DNA of 64,000 nucleotides from a bacterium (lineage in GTDB: Bacteria > Pseudomonadota > Alphaproteobacteria > Rhodobacterales > Rhodobacteraceae): the NCBI GenBank assembly GCA_016124195.1, contig WGOE01000006.1, forward strand, positions 62,001 to 126,000. Reading direction: 5' to 3'. Of this stretch, positions 33,956 to 42,261 are shown one piece after another. The translations under genes and the position numbers were made by a program. Under the pieces are notes generated by a model that was given only the letters and a program-made list of their open reading frames with translations, searched no databases and was not told the DNA's origin. Position 1 is the first letter of the stretch, and every line of letters starts with the position of its first letter.

Positions 33956-35439
33956 CGAACCCGAACGAATTGACGATCGCCGCGGCCCGTGACGCCCTGC
34001 GCAAGGGGGAGTTGTCGGCGGTCGATCTGACCATGGCCTGCCTGACCGCGATCGACGCCGGCGACGCGCTGAACGCCTTTGTGCACAAGACACCCGACAT
34101 CGCGCTTGACCAGGCGCGGGCCGCCGATGCACGGCTGAAAGCGGGCGAGGCGCCCGACCTTTGCGGTATTCCCCTTGGCATCAAGGATCTGTTCTGCACC
34201 AAGAGCGTGCCGAGCCAGGCGGCCTCGAACATCCTCAAGGGCTTCAAGCCCGAATACGAATCCACCGTCACGACCAAGCTGTTTGACGCGGGCGCGGTGA
34301 TGCTGGGCAAGCTCAACATGGACGAATTCGCCATGGGCTCGTCCAACGAGACCTCGGCCTATGGCAATGCGGTCAGCCCCTGGCGCCGTGGCAATGACAC
34401 TGCGGCGCTGACGCCGGGCGGGTCCTCGGGCGGGTCGGCTGCGGCGGTGGCGGCGGATCTGTGTCTGGGCGCCACCGGCACCGACACCGGCGGTTCGATC
34501 CGCCAGCCTGCGGCCTTCACCGGCATCGTGGGGATCAAGCCGACCTATGGGCGGGTCAGCCGCTGGGGCATCGTGGCCTTTGCCTCGAGCCTCGATCAGG
34601 CCGGGCCGATGGCGAAATCGGTGCGCGACGCGGCGATTTTCCTGTCGGCCATGGCCGGGCACGATCCGAAGGATTCGACCTCGGCCGACCTGATGGTGCC
34701 CGATTTCGAAGCCGCCCTGACTGGCGATATCCGTGGTAAAAAGATCGGCATTCCGCGTGAATACCGCATGGACGGCATGCCCGCCGAGATTGAGGCGCTC
34801 TGGCAGCAGGGCATCGCCATGCTGAAGGACGCCGGGGCCGAGATCGTCGACATTTCGCTGCCGCACACGAAATATGCGCTGCCCGCCTATTATGTGATCG
34901 CGCCGGCCGAAGCCTCGTCGAACCTGGCCCGCTATGACGGGGTGCGCTATGGCCACCGCGCCAAACTGGCCTCGGGCGACGGCATCACCGAGATGTATGA
35001 AAAGACCCGCGCCGAGGGCTTTGGCCCGGAAGTGCAGCGCCGCATCATGGTGGGCACTTATGTTTTGTCGGCAGGCTTTTATGATGCCTATTACAACCGC
35101 GCCCGCAAGGTGCGCGCCCTCATCAAGCGCGATTTCGAACAGGTCTTCGACGCCGGGATCGACGCGATCCTGACGCCGGCCACGCCGTCGAGCGCCTTTG
35201 GTCTGGGCGAGATGGCCAATGCCGATCCGGTCGAGATGTACCTCAACGACGTCTTCACGGTCACGGTGAACCTCGCCGGCCTGCCGGGCATTTCGGTGCC
35301 GGTCGGGCTGGACGCCAAGGGCCTGCCCCTGGGCCTGCAACTGATCGGGCGACCGTGGGACGAGGCGGGTCTGCTCAATCACGCTTACGTTCTGGAACGC
35401 GCCGCGGGCTTTGTTTCCAAGCCCGCAAAATGGTGGTAA
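33952..35439 (+). CDS. gatA: Asp/Glu-tRNA amidotransferase subunit A
   Basis: A 495-residue amidase-signature enzyme that supplies ammonia from glutamine in GatCAB. The catalytic triad elements are the Lys in [10 protein letters not shown], the cis-Ser in [16 protein letters not shown] and the Ser nucleophile in [14 protein letters not shown]. The C-terminal [18 protein letters not shown] is typical. It overlaps gatC (ATGA) and is followed 33 nt later by a lipoprotein gene on the same strand, so transcription may continue into the lipoprotein-amidase pair. Confidence 0.96.
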   Translation: MTNPNELTIAAARDALRKGELSAVDLTMACLTAIDAGDALNAFVHKTPDIALDQARAADARLKAGEAPDLCGIPLGIKDLFCTKSVPSQAASNILKGFKPEYESTVTTKLFDAGAVMLGKLNMDEFAMGSSNETSAYGNAVSPWRRGNDTAALTPGGSSGGSAAAVAADLCLGATGTDTGGSIRQPAAFTGIVGIKPTYGRVSRWGIVAFASSLDQAGPMAKSVRDAAIFLSAMAGHDPKDSTSADLMVPDFEAALTGDIRGKKIGIPREYRMDGMPAEIEALWQQGIAMLKDAGAEIVDISLPHTKYALPAYYVIAPAEASSNLARYDGVRYGHRAKLASGDGITEMYEKTRAEGFGPEVQRRIMVGTYVLSAGFYDAYYNRARKVRALIKRDFEQVFDAGIDAILTPATPSSAFGLGEMANADPVEMYLNDVFTVTVNLAGLPGISVPVGLDAKGLPLGLQLIGRPWDEAGLLNHAYVLERAAGFVSKPAKWW

Positions 35440-35472
35440 GTGCCGCCGGATCAGGGAAGTTGGGGCAATAGA

Positions 35473-36426
35473 ATGCGTGCGCCGTTTGTGGTGATGATGC
35501 TGGCTTTGGGCGTGGCGGCCTGTGGTCCCACGGTACCGGAGTCCGGGGCTGGGTTTCAGGACTATAATTCCTATATCCGCAACAGCACGGCGCAGCCGAA
35601 CCCTGCGCCGCAAGGTGCGCCTGCGGCCTCGACCGGGTTTTCGACCGATTCGGTGGCCGCGGCCATCGACTCGGCGCAGCAGGGAAGTGCGGGGGCGCCC
35701 GCAGGGGCTGCGCCGCTCGACCCGGCCGGGTTGATCCCGCAAGCCGGCGCCACCGCGGCCCAGCCCTATGCGAACCCGCAAGCCCCCGCTGCCGGCCAAT
35801 CCGGAGCGAGCCAATCCGGGACCGGTCATCTGATCCCCGATCATACGGCGGATGGCCAGACCGGGGCGCCACAGGCCGGCATGCAGACAGGCGTCCAGAC
35901 AGGCGTCCAGACCGGCGCCCAGGCCGCGACCGCGACTAGCCCCGCCGCCCTGCCGCCGATCGACAGCAGCGCCTGCGCCGGGCGCGGCAATGCCTTTGCC
36001 GGCATCAAGGAAACCACCTCCGAGATGAATTACGCCAGCGGCGGCGTCTCGGACGAACAGGATTTCAAGGCCGTCACCGGGCGCGAGACCATCGCCTCGG
36101 ACAAGCAGCGCATCGAATGCAACCGCGAACAATATGTCGTGGTGCAGCCCGGTGCCCTGCCGGTGCGCCCGGGCGACGAGGGCCCGAACATTGCGGCCTT
36201 CGCGCTTGCCACCAACAACCCGCCTGGGGTCAAGTTGTACCGGCGGCCGCCCTTCTACTTGACCAACCCCGAAAAGGCCTGCGCCAAATACGCCTCGCCC
36301 GATCTGGCGCAGCAGGCCTTCCTGGCCTCGGGTGGGCCGCAGCGCGACCCCAAGGCGCTGGACCCAGACGGTGACGGCTTCGCCTGCGCCTGGGATCCGC
36401 GCCCCTTCCGCAAAGCCAAGCAATGA
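35473..36426 (+). CDS. Pro/Gln/Ala-rich lipoprotein with C-terminal excalibur-like motif
   Basis: A 317-residue lipoprotein: MRAPFVVMMLALGVAACG gives a lipobox with Cys17. Residues about 25-160 are a low-complexity Ala/Gln/Gly/Pro segment with short tandem repeats (GVQTGVQTGAQ, about residues 140-150), probably a wall-spanning spacer. The C-terminal half is ordered and ends with DPDGDGFACAWDPRPF, a DxDxDG-type calcium-binding (excalibur-like) motif. It starts at the ATG at 35473; the frame opens 11 codons earlier with GTG. It overlaps the following peptidoglycan amidase gene by 4 nt, which points to a joint envelope role. Confidence 0.8.
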   Translation: MRAPFVVMMLALGVAACGPTVPESGAGFQDYNSYIRNSTAQPNPAPQGAPAASTGFSTDSVAAAIDSAQQGSAGAPAGAAPLDPAGLIPQAGATAAQPYANPQAPAAGQSGASQSGTGHLIPDHTADGQTGAPQAGMQTGVQTGVQTGAQAATATSPAALPPIDSSACAGRGNAFAGIKETTSEMNYASGGVSDEQDFKAVTGRETIASDKQRIECNREQYVVVQPGALPVRPGDEGPNIAAFALATNNPPGVKLYRRPPFYLTNPEKACAKYASPDLAQQAFLASGGPQRDPKALDPDGDGFACAWDPRPFRKAKQ

Positions 36427-37121
36427 CCGCCTTCGCCTCGCCCAACCATGGCGCGCGGCGGGGCGGGGCGGTGCCGAAGCTGATCGTGCTGCATTACACC
36501 GGCATGCCGAGCTGTGCCGAGGCGCGCGAGCGGCTGTGTGATCCGGTGCACGAGGTTTCGGCCCATTGGCTTCTGGACCTCGACGGTAGGGCCGAACAGC
36601 TGGTCGACGAGGGGCGGCGGGCCTGGCATGCCGGGGCGGGCAGCTGGGGCAGCGTGAGCGATGTGAACTCTGCCTCGATCGGGATCGAGATCCAGAACGT
36701 CGGCCACGTGCCCTTTCCCGAGCCGCAGATGGCCGCGCTGGAAGGCCTGCTGCGCGGGATCATGGCGCGCTGGTCGATCCTGCCGCAGGGGGTGATCGCG
36801 CATTCCGACATGGCGCCAACGCGCAAGGCCGATCCGGGGCCGCATTTCGACTGGCGCAGGCTGGCGCGGGCCGGCCTGTCGGTCTGGCCAGAGACGCGGT
36901 CACAGACGCAGCCACAGATGCAGCCACCGACGCAGCCACTGGCGGGCGCGGGCAGGGTGCCCTTTGCCACCAGTGCCCGGATCTTCGGCTATCCCGAGGC
37001 GGAGCCTCAGGTCGTGCTGCATGCCTTCCGGCTGCGGTTCAGGCCCTGGGCCCGCGGCCCGCTTGACGATGTGGATGCCGCGCTCGCGGCCGATCTGGCG
37101 GCGCGGTTTCCAGCGGCTTGA
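36423..37121 (+). CDS. N-acetylmuramoyl-L-alanine amidase, AmpD/AmiD type
   Basis: A 232-residue zinc amidase (amidase_2 fold) that cleaves the lactyl-L-Ala bond of peptidoglycan or anhydro-muropeptides. The first zinc His is in LIVLHYTGM, SIGIEIQN carries the catalytic region, and AHSDMAPTRKADPGPHFDW holds the remaining ligands and the AmpD/AmiD signature. A Gln/Pro/Thr linker (SQTQPQMQPPTQP) joins it to a short C-terminal segment that looks like a reduced peptidoglycan-binding domain (FGYPEAEPQVVLHAFRLRF). No signal peptide is visible, which fits a cytoplasmic recycling role. It is coupled to the upstream lipoprotein by a 4-nt overlap. Confidence 0.88.
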   Translation: MTAFASPNHGARRGGAVPKLIVLHYTGMPSCAEARERLCDPVHEVSAHWLLDLDGRAEQLVDEGRRAWHAGAGSWGSVSDVNSASIGIEIQNVGHVPFPEPQMAALEGLLRGIMARWSILPQGVIAHSDMAPTRKADPGPHFDWRRLARAGLSVWPETRSQTQPQMQPPTQPLAGAGRVPFATSARIFGYPEAEPQVVLHAFRLRFRPWARGPLDDVDAALAADLAARFPAA

Positions 37122-37129
37122 TCCTTGCG

Positions 37130-37612
37130 TCAGAGGCCCGATGTGGCCAGCGCGCTGAAGTAGAGCCCGAAGCCGAAGACGACATGGGCCAGAAGGCCCA
37201 AGCCCCGCACCTTCCAGGGCGACGCCGCGCGCGAGGCTGCGATTCCGCCGCCCATGCCGGGGCTCATCACGAACCAGCCAAGGCCGATCGTGACCACGCC
37301 CACGATCAGGGCCGGCGCCAGGGTCGGCGCATGGGCCCAGTCCAGCCCCCAGATCGCCAGAAGGGTGGCGGCAAAGACCACGCCCGTAACGTAATGCCCG
37401 GCCCAGCCGATGGCCTCTTCATGCGCCACAGGGGCTGCAAGGCCGATGTCCTCGTGCCAGACTGTGCCCTGTGCCAGGTAGGCAAACCACCTGCCGCCGC
37501 GCGCCCAGGCCGGCGCTGGCTCGCCAAAGACCAGGTGCAGCGCCAGGCCCCAAAGATCGAACAATGCGGTTGCGCAGATGCCTGTGATCAGGCTGTGAAG
37601 GATGAAGTGCAT
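37130..37612 (-). CDS. DUF2938 membrane protein
   Basis: A 160-residue membrane protein with about four helices. It starts MHFILHSLITGICATALFDLWG, with HEDIGLAAPVAHEEAIGWAGHY in the middle and FVMSPGMGGGIAASRAASPW and HVVFGFGLYFSAL near the end, the DUF2938 pattern. The function is unknown. I use the ATG at 37612 (AGGA upstream), not the frame start 14 codons earlier. Convergent with the amidase gene, with 8 bp between them. Confidence 0.83.
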   Translation of the reverse strand: MHFILHSLITGICATALFDLWGLALHLVFGEPAPAWARGGRWFAYLAQGTVWHEDIGLAAPVAHEEAIGWAGHYVTGVVFAATLLAIWGLDWAHAPTLAPALIVGVVTIGLGWFVMSPGMGGGIAASRAASPWKVRGLGLLAHVVFGFGLYFSALATSGL

Positions 37613-37704
37613 GGGTCCTGCTTTCTGGAGTTCGGCCGCAGACTGGCGTGGCATCGGCGCAAAGGCAACCGGTCAGGACGGCGTGCGTGGCCTAGCGGCT
37701 GGGG

Positions 37705-37728
37705 TATGGGCAGATTGCCCATCCTACC
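37705..37728 (-). repeat. Short palindromic repeat, family B, copy 3 (inverted)
   Basis: Inverted copy of the 15378 and 23782 element; on the minus strand the arms are GATGGGCA and TGCCCATA with loop ATC, preceded by GGTAG. It lies between the DUF2938 gene and the rnpB promoter. Confidence 0.72.
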
Positions 37729-37770
37729 CCTGTCTGGCCATTGTACTCTCGGGGAAGGAGGCGGGGGCGC

Positions 37771-37799
37771 TTGACGCCTGGGGCGCTTGGCCCTAAGCA
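37771..37799 (+). promoter_or_regulatory. Sigma-70 promoter of rnpB
   Basis: TTGACG (37771-37776), 17-nt spacer, TAAGCA (37794-37799). The predicted start about 7 nt later coincides with the first base of the RNase P RNA helix P1 (37807), which supports the call. Confidence 0.65.
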
Positions 37800-37806
37800 C
37801 GGGGTC

Positions 37807-38246
37807 GCGCGGATGGCTGGATGACCGCGGGGGGTGACCTTCGAGGAAAGTCCGGACTCCATGAAGTAAGGGTGCCGGGTAACGCCCGGCGGGGGCAACC
37901 TCAGGGAAAGCGCCACAGAGAAGAGTCTGCCCTGGTGTCACCGGTTTACCGGGGGCGCTTCCGGGGTGATGGTGAAACGGTGGGGTAAGAGCCCACCACG
38001 GACCGGGCAACCGGGACGGTATGGCAAGCCCCACCCGGAGCAATGCCGAATAGGGGCCTCGCGCGGAAAGGTCCGGATCCACAGCCCGAAAGGGCTGCCG
38101 GAGACCTCCGCGGGGAAACTTCAGCCCAGGGGTCCGGGTTGGCAGCTTGACCGCCGTGGCGACACGGTCGGCAGAGGAATGGTCATCCAGAGCGCGTGCC
38201 GCAAGGTGCGGGCTTGGACAGAATCCGGCTTACAGGCCATCCGCGC
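37807..38246 (+). ncRNA. rnpB: RNase P RNA (bacterial type A)
   Basis: About 440 nt; the catalytic RNA that cuts the 5-prime leader from pre-tRNA. The universally conserved 5-prime core GAGGAAAGTCCGGACTCC is at 37843-37860. The matching 3-prime core ACAGAATCCGGCTTACAGGC ends near 38237. The ends GCGCGGATGGC (37807-37817) and GCCATCCGCGC (38236-38246) pair as helix P1, which sets the boundaries. The internal AGAGTCTGCCCTGGTGTC and GGTAAGAGCCCACCACGG segments are also conserved (J11/12 and neighbours). Confidence 0.96.
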
Positions 38247-38536
38247 AATGACGGGTTGGACGAGACCGAAGCGGTTTGCGGATGCGATCCGCCGGTACGG
38301 GTCGGGGCGGCAAGGGCCATCCTGTCGCGATCACGGTCATGCCGCTGGCCATGAAACCGCGGGCAAGCCGGTCATCTGGCCATGACGCATTTGGGCATAC
38401 CCTCGCGTTGATCTGTGCTGGCGGCCATCGCGGCATCAGATGCCGCGCCACGGCCGCGTCGGCGCTTTGGCCCCAATGATCGCGGCGGGGCCGGCGCTTC
38501 GCCCCCGCGCTCCGGCATTTTTCGCGCCAAACACAG
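38247..38536. other. Intergenic stretch between rnpB and the rpmG promoter
   Basis: No frame here has a ribosome site or family resemblance. I see no second RNA gene and no T-tailed hairpin right after rnpB. GC-rich short inverted repeats (for example around 38430-38470) are present but not convincing as terminators. Confidence 0.4.
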
Positions 38537-38564
38537 TTGACTCTGCCGCGCGGCTGAGTACAAG
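38537..38564 (+). promoter_or_regulatory. Candidate promoter of rpmG
   Basis: TTGACT (38537-38542), 16-nt spacer, TACAAG (38559-38564). The predicted leader is about 50 nt to the rpmG start. Identified by eye. Confidence 0.42.
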
Positions 38565-38621
38565 GCGAGCCTCAAGGATTTGGCGGGGCAGTCATGCTGT
38601 CCCGATGCAGGAGAAACGACT

Positions 38622-38789
38622 ATGGCCAAACCGGCGACGATCAAGATCCGTCTGAACTCGACGGCTGGCACCGGGCACTTCTACGTGACGAAGAAGAATG
38701 CCCGTACCATGACCGAAAAGATGACGGTCAACAAGTATGACCCCGTCAAGCGGGAGCATGTCGAATACAAGGAAGGCAAGATCAAGTAA
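38622..38789 (+). CDS. rpmG: 50S ribosomal protein L33
   Basis: A 55-residue ribosomal protein. It reads [20 protein letters not shown], continues with [14 protein letters not shown] and ends in [10 protein letters not shown], the alphaproteobacterial L33 without the zinc-ribbon cysteines. AGGAGAAA lies 7 nt ahead of the ATG at 38622. It has its own candidate promoter and a strong terminator. Confidence 0.97.
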   Translation: MAKPATIKIRLNSTAGTGHFYVTKKNARTMTEKMTVNKYDPVKREHVEYKEGKIK

Positions 38790-38814
38790 GATCTGCCGCC
38801 CGCATTTTGATCAG

Positions 38815-38842
38815 ACCGCGCCGCTTCGGCGCGGTTTTGCTT
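38815..38842 (+). terminator. Rho-independent terminator of rpmG
   Basis: CCGCGCCG (38816-38823), loop CTT, CGGCGCGG (38827-38834), then TTTTGCTTTT. Located 26 nt after the rpmG stop codon. Confidence 0.88.
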
Positions 38843-38905
38843 TTGGGGCGAGGCCGTTGCGGAGGCTGCCCTTGTCTTTTGCATCCTGCCTGCCAACTTT
38901 GACGG

Positions 38906-39418
38906 ATGAGCGGGAAATTTCTCTTGCGCCTGGCGCGGCCAGATGACCTTGCGGCTGTCGATGCCCTGCTGGCGCGCAGCTATCCGCGTCTGTTGCGGCC
39001 GGACTATCCGCCCTCGATCATGGTCACGCTGGTGCCTCTTCTCGCACGGGCGCGGCCAGAGCTTCTGGCCTCGGGGCGCTATTTCCTGGCCGAGGACGCC
39101 GAGGGGAGGATTCTCGGGGCCGGGGGCTTCAGCCTGTCCGGCTGGGGCGGGCGCGACGGCGCGGCGGACCGCCCCATCGCCGAGATCCGCCATGTGGCCA
39201 CCGATCCCGACGCCACGCGGCAGGGCATCGGGCGCCGGCTGATGCATGCGATCTTCGGCGCGGCAGAGGCCGAGGGCGTCGCCCGCTACCACTGTCTTTC
39301 GACGCTGACGGCGGTGCCCTTCTATGCCTCGGTCGGGTTCGTGGTGCAGGGGCCCATTCACGTGCCCCTGGCCCCCGGTCTGGCCTTTCCGGCCGTGCGC
39401 ATGCAGCGTGGCGCATAG
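38906..39418 (+). CDS. GNAT-family N-acetyltransferase
   Basis: A 170-residue acetyl-CoA-dependent acetyltransferase fold. EIRHVATDPDATRQGIGRRLM contains the acetyl-CoA pyrophosphate loop (RQGIGRRL, near residue 110), with the preceding beta-strand 4, and FYASVGFVVQG the C-terminal strand. The substrate is unknown. It starts at the ATG at 38906 without a strong ribosome site. It is followed by the bidirectional terminator shared with the Bax-inhibitor-1 gene. Confidence 0.85.
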   Translation: MSGKFLLRLARPDDLAAVDALLARSYPRLLRPDYPPSIMVTLVPLLARARPELLASGRYFLAEDAEGRILGAGGFSLSGWGGRDGAADRPIAEIRHVATDPDATRQGIGRRLMHAIFGAAEAEGVARYHCLSTLTAVPFYASVGFVVQGPIHVPLAPGLAFPAVRMQRGA

Positions 39419-39423
39419 CAAAA

Positions 39424-39445
39424 GGGCCGGAGTTTCCTCCGGCCC
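39424..39445 (-). terminator. Terminator between convergent GNAT and BI-1 genes
   Basis: GGGCCGGA (39424-39431) and TCCGGCCC (39438-39445) with a 6-nt loop. On the minus strand it is followed by CTTTTG, so it best serves the BI-1 gene, but it may also stop the plus-strand GNAT transcript. Confidence 0.75.
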
Positions 39446-39467
39446 CAAAGATCATGTCACGCGCGGT

Positions 39468-40187
39468 TCAGTTCCGGTTGTTGCCCAGAAAGCGCAGCAG
39501 ATACATGAACATGTTGATGAAATCGAGGTACAGGTTCAAAGCCCCCAGCACCGCCGATTTGCCCAGCCATTCCTCGTCGCCGGCGCGGGCATGGGCGACA
39601 TAGTCGGATTTGATCTTCTGCGTGTCCCAGGCGGTCAGGCCCGAAAAGACCACCACACCGAAGGCCGAGATGGCAAAGTTCAGCGCGGTCGAGTGGATGA
39701 AGATGTTGACGATCGAGGCGACGATCAGGCCCCAGATGCTCATCACCAGGAAGGTGCCCATGGCGCTGAGGTCACGCTTGGTTGTGTAGCCATAGATCGA
39801 CAGGCCGGCGAAGGCGATGGCCGTCACAAGGAAGGTCTCCGCGATCGAGGCCTGGGTATAGACCACGAAGATCGTCGACATCAGCACGCCGAACAGCGCG
39901 GCATAGACGTAGAAGGCCAGCTGCGCCGCCCCCACCGACATGCGGTTGATCATGGTGGGCAAGGCGAAGGACATCACCAGCAAGCCGATCAGCACGACCC
40001 AGCGCAGAGGCGAGCCGATCATGATGTTGATCAGCGCCGGGCTGGTCCCCACGCTCCACGCCACGCCGCCTGTCACCACCATGGCGACCGACATCAGCGC
40101 ATAGATCTTGTTCATGTAGGCGCGAAGTCCTGCATCGATGGCAAGGCCGGCAGTCGCGCCGTAAGTCCGAGTTTGAAAGTCAGCCAT
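39468..40187 (-). CDS. Bax inhibitor-1/YccA-family membrane protein
   Basis: A 239-residue inner-membrane protein with seven hydrophobic segments of the BI-1/UPF0005 (TMBIM) family. It reads MNKIYALMSVAMVVTGGVAW near the start, and SGLTAWDTQKIKSDY and ALNLYLDFINMFMYLLRFLG at the end, which contain the di-aspartyl-type residues of the family's proposed calcium/proton gate. Family members leak or sense calcium, and bacterial ones interact with proteases such as FtsH (YccA). GGAGG lies 6 nt ahead of the ATG at 40187; the frame runs 37 codons further but without support. Confidence 0.93.
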   Translation of the reverse strand: MADFQTRTYGATAGLAIDAGLRAYMNKIYALMSVAMVVTGGVAWSVGTSPALINIMIGSPLRWVVLIGLLVMSFALPTMINRMSVGAAQLAFYVYAALFGVLMSTIFVVYTQASIAETFLVTAIAFAGLSIYGYTTKRDLSAMGTFLVMSIWGLIVASIVNIFIHSTALNFAISAFGVVVFSGLTAWDTQKIKSDYVAHARAGDEEWLGKSAVLGALNLYLDFINMFMYLLRFLGNNRN

Positions 40188-40539
40188 ATAAGCCTCCGTT
40201 GTCTGGCGGGCCGGGTTTGGATCGGCCTCTTGCCTTCCAATATCGGCATTGTGACGGCGCAGTTCAAGGATTTCATCCGAGATATTGAGCCTTGTCACGA
40301 TCCTGTGGTGCGTCTGGCCCGGGCGGTTGTTCTGTGCCCTGCCGCGGCGTTTGCCAGAATGGCCGGCAGGGGCCGCAGTTCCGATCCGCCGTCAATGCCC
40401 ACTTGCGCCGGGCCCGGGCAAGACCTGTCAGAATGAAATGTGATGCGCGAGGCGGGCATATCATCAGGCTTGATCCTTCCGATGCGGTCTGGCACAACGC
40501 AACGTCATCTATTCCCTGCCAAGCATCAGGATCCGTGAT
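40188..40539. other. Divergent intergenic region (BI-1 / LysR)
   Basis: About 350 bp with no supported gene. It must hold the promoters of the BI-1 gene and of the LysR regulator. I cannot point to clear boxes or a convincing T-N11-A LysR site. Confidence 0.35.
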
Positions 40540-41457
40540 ATGCCAAGAAACCTGGACCTGACCGCCCTGCGCTCTTTCGTGGCCATCGCCGATGCGGGTG
40601 GCGTGACGCGCGCGGCCGGCTATCTCAACCTGACGCAATCCGCCGTCTCGATGCAGATCCGCCGGCTGGAGGACGGCCTGGGTGTCGCCTTGCTCGACCG
40701 GTCCGCGCGCAAGGTGGTGCCTACGGCGGCGGGCGAACATCTGCTCAGCTATGCCCGGCGCATGCTGGCGCTGAATGACGAGGTCTATGGCCTGCTGACG
40801 CGGGCGCGCTATGAAGGAGACCTCACCCTCGGCGTGCCGCATGACATTGTCTATCCGGCCATCCCCCAGGTGCTGCAGCGCTTTGCGGCAGAGTTCCCCA
40901 AGGTCAAGATCCGGTTGTTGTCCTCGTTCACCCGCATGCTCAAGGACCAGTTTGCCCGTGGCGAATGCGATGTGATCGTGACGACCGAAGACTCTGTCGA
41001 TCCGGGCGGTGAGACCCTGACCGAACTGCCTTTGGTCTGGGTTGGCGCGCCGGGCGGTGTCGCCTGGCGGCAAAGGCCCCTGCCGCTGGCCTATGAACAG
41101 CGCTGCATCTTCCGCCAGGGCGTGCAGGAACGGCTGGACGCGGCTGGCATCCCGTGGATCCTGGCGGTGGACAGCGACAACACCCGCACGGTCGAGGCCA
41201 CGGTCAGCGCCGATCTCGCGGTCCACACCATTCTTGAGGGCTCAGAACCGCGTCATGTCGAGCGCATCAACCATGGCGGCGCCTTGCCGGAACTGGCGCG
41301 GATGAAGGTCAACCTTTACGCCGCGCCCGCGGTTCGCAATCCCGCAATGACCGCATTCACCCAATTGATCCGGGTGGCCTATGGCGGAAAATCGGCCCGG
41401 CACGTCGGTTTCGATCCGGCCGAGCCAGCGCCTCTGCATAGTGCCGCGCACGCCTGA
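40540..41457 (+). CDS. LysR-family transcriptional regulator
   Basis: A 305-residue regulator. The N-terminal winged HTH (residues about 4-63) reads LDLTALRSFVAIADAGGVTR, then AAGYLNLTQSAVSMQIRRLE and FDR-like LLDRSARKVVPTAAG. An effector domain follows with LTLGVPHDIVYPAIPQVL and a Pro/Ala-rich C-terminal end. Effector and targets are unknown; the divergent BI-1 gene and the downstream XRE gene are neighbours. The start at 40540 has no strong ribosome site but matches the family N terminus. Confidence 0.92.
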   Translation: MPRNLDLTALRSFVAIADAGGVTRAAGYLNLTQSAVSMQIRRLEDGLGVALLDRSARKVVPTAAGEHLLSYARRMLALNDEVYGLLTRARYEGDLTLGVPHDIVYPAIPQVLQRFAAEFPKVKIRLLSSFTRMLKDQFARGECDVIVTTEDSVDPGGETLTELPLVWVGAPGGVAWRQRPLPLAYEQRCIFRQGVQERLDAAGIPWILAVDSDNTRTVEATVSADLAVHTILEGSEPRHVERINHGGALPELARMKVNLYAAPAVRNPAMTAFTQLIRVAYGGKSARHVGFDPAEPAPLHSAAHA

Positions 41458-41794
41458 GTTGTTCGCGCTAAGCGCGAGCCGGATGGGCGGCGGACGCCAA
41501 AATCGCTGCGTGGGCCGTAAAATATCCGTGAAACTTGCAACCCGCCGCTGCCGTTCCGATCGAATTGGCCAAATTTTCGCATTTTGCAATAAAAGATGTC
41601 AAAATCGTTGCATTTTGCGTTTCGAAATGCGAAACCCGCTTAGGGAGAGTTCAAGTGACCCAAAAACCCTTCCCGGCGATTTAGACAGTCTGGCGTTGAA
41701 TTCTTGTTCGGCTGTATAATTCGTCCTGTATAAAAGGACAGGTTCTTTGCCCGCCGGAATGCATTCTGAAACTATTTTCAGGGCTTGGCCTAAC
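41458..41794. other. AT-rich regulatory region upstream of the XRE gene
   Basis: This 340-bp stretch is clearly richer in A+T than its surroundings and has no supported gene. Seen in it: a direct repeat GCATTTTGC at 41579-41587 and 41610-41618 (31 bp apart), a palindrome around TTTCGAAA at 41620-41627, an extended -10-like TGTATAAT (TATAAT at 41715-41720), and an inverted repeat GTCCT/AGGAC around GTATAAA at 41723-41739. Together these look like a multi-input promoter region. Confidence 0.5.
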
Positions 41795-41812
41795 TTGGCA
41801 CACTTCTTGCTT
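41795..41812 (+). promoter_or_regulatory. Sigma-54 (RpoN) promoter of the XRE regulator gene
   Basis: TTGGCACACTTCTTGCTT matches the -24/-12 consensus (TGGCAC-N5-TTGCT), with exactly 10 nt between the GG (41797-41798) and the GC (41809-41810). The predicted start is near 41822, about 29 nt before the XRE ATG at 41851. Confidence 0.75.
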
Positions 41813-41850
41813 GTAAGAGTACATGTGAGTAGACGTGTATGGAGAGAGTA

Positions 41851-42204
41851 ATGAAGCATCCTGTTGACGCGCATGTTGGCAAAAGAATTCGTCATCGGCG
41901 CTGGATGGTGGGCATGACCCAGCAGCAATTGGCCGAAAGGGTTGGCATCAAGTTTCAGCAAGTCCAGAAGTACGAGACTGGGATGAACCGGGTTTCCGCT
42001 TCCAGGCTCTGGGATATCGCTGAAACCCTTGGGGTTTCGATTGCCTTCTTCTTTGAGGGTCTGGCGGGTGGAGAAACCGCGCAGTCGTCGGACATTATGG
42101 GCGACAAGGAGGCTGCCGAACTGGTGCGGTCCTACTACGCCATCCCCGAGGCGCAACGTCGGCGCCTGTTTGATCTGGCCCGGGTTCTGTCCGAGGCCGC
42201 TTGA
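41851..42204 (+). CDS. XRE-family HTH regulator, PraR-like
   Basis: A 117-residue DNA-binding protein. The lambda-repressor-type HTH lies at residues about 6-62: HVGKRIRHRRWMVGMTQQQL, then AERVGIKFQQVQKYETGMNR and VSASRLWDIAETLGVSIAFF. A short C-terminal helix pair follows (KEAAELVRSYYAIPEAQRRR). The pattern resembles the alphaproteobacterial PraR family, which regulates biofilm, quorum sensing and symbiosis genes in rhizobia (recollected family knowledge; the role here is inferred). GGAGAG is 6 nt ahead of the ATG at 41851. Expression is expected from the sigma-54 promoter at 41795-41812. A hisN-like gene follows on the same strand. Confidence 0.85.
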   Translation: MKHPVDAHVGKRIRHRRWMVGMTQQQLAERVGIKFQQVQKYETGMNRVSASRLWDIAETLGVSIAFFFEGLAGGETAQSSDIMGDKEAAELVRSYYAIPEAQRRRLFDLARVLSEAA

Positions 42205-42261
42205 CGCTTGACCACGGACCGTTCCATCTGTAGCGCGCAAGTCGAAGCGCGGGAGATGCGA

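Noticed and set aside
32788-36423. A 1211-codon minus-strand open frame antisense to gatC, gatA and the lipoprotein gene
   Set aside because: Only its last 208 codons (sulfotransferase) have a ribosome site and family motifs. The rest mirrors well-supported genes on the plus strand, a common effect of high GC3.
37807-38246. Plus-strand frames inside the rnpB region
   Set aside because: The region is explained in full by RNase P RNA conserved cores and the P1 helix.
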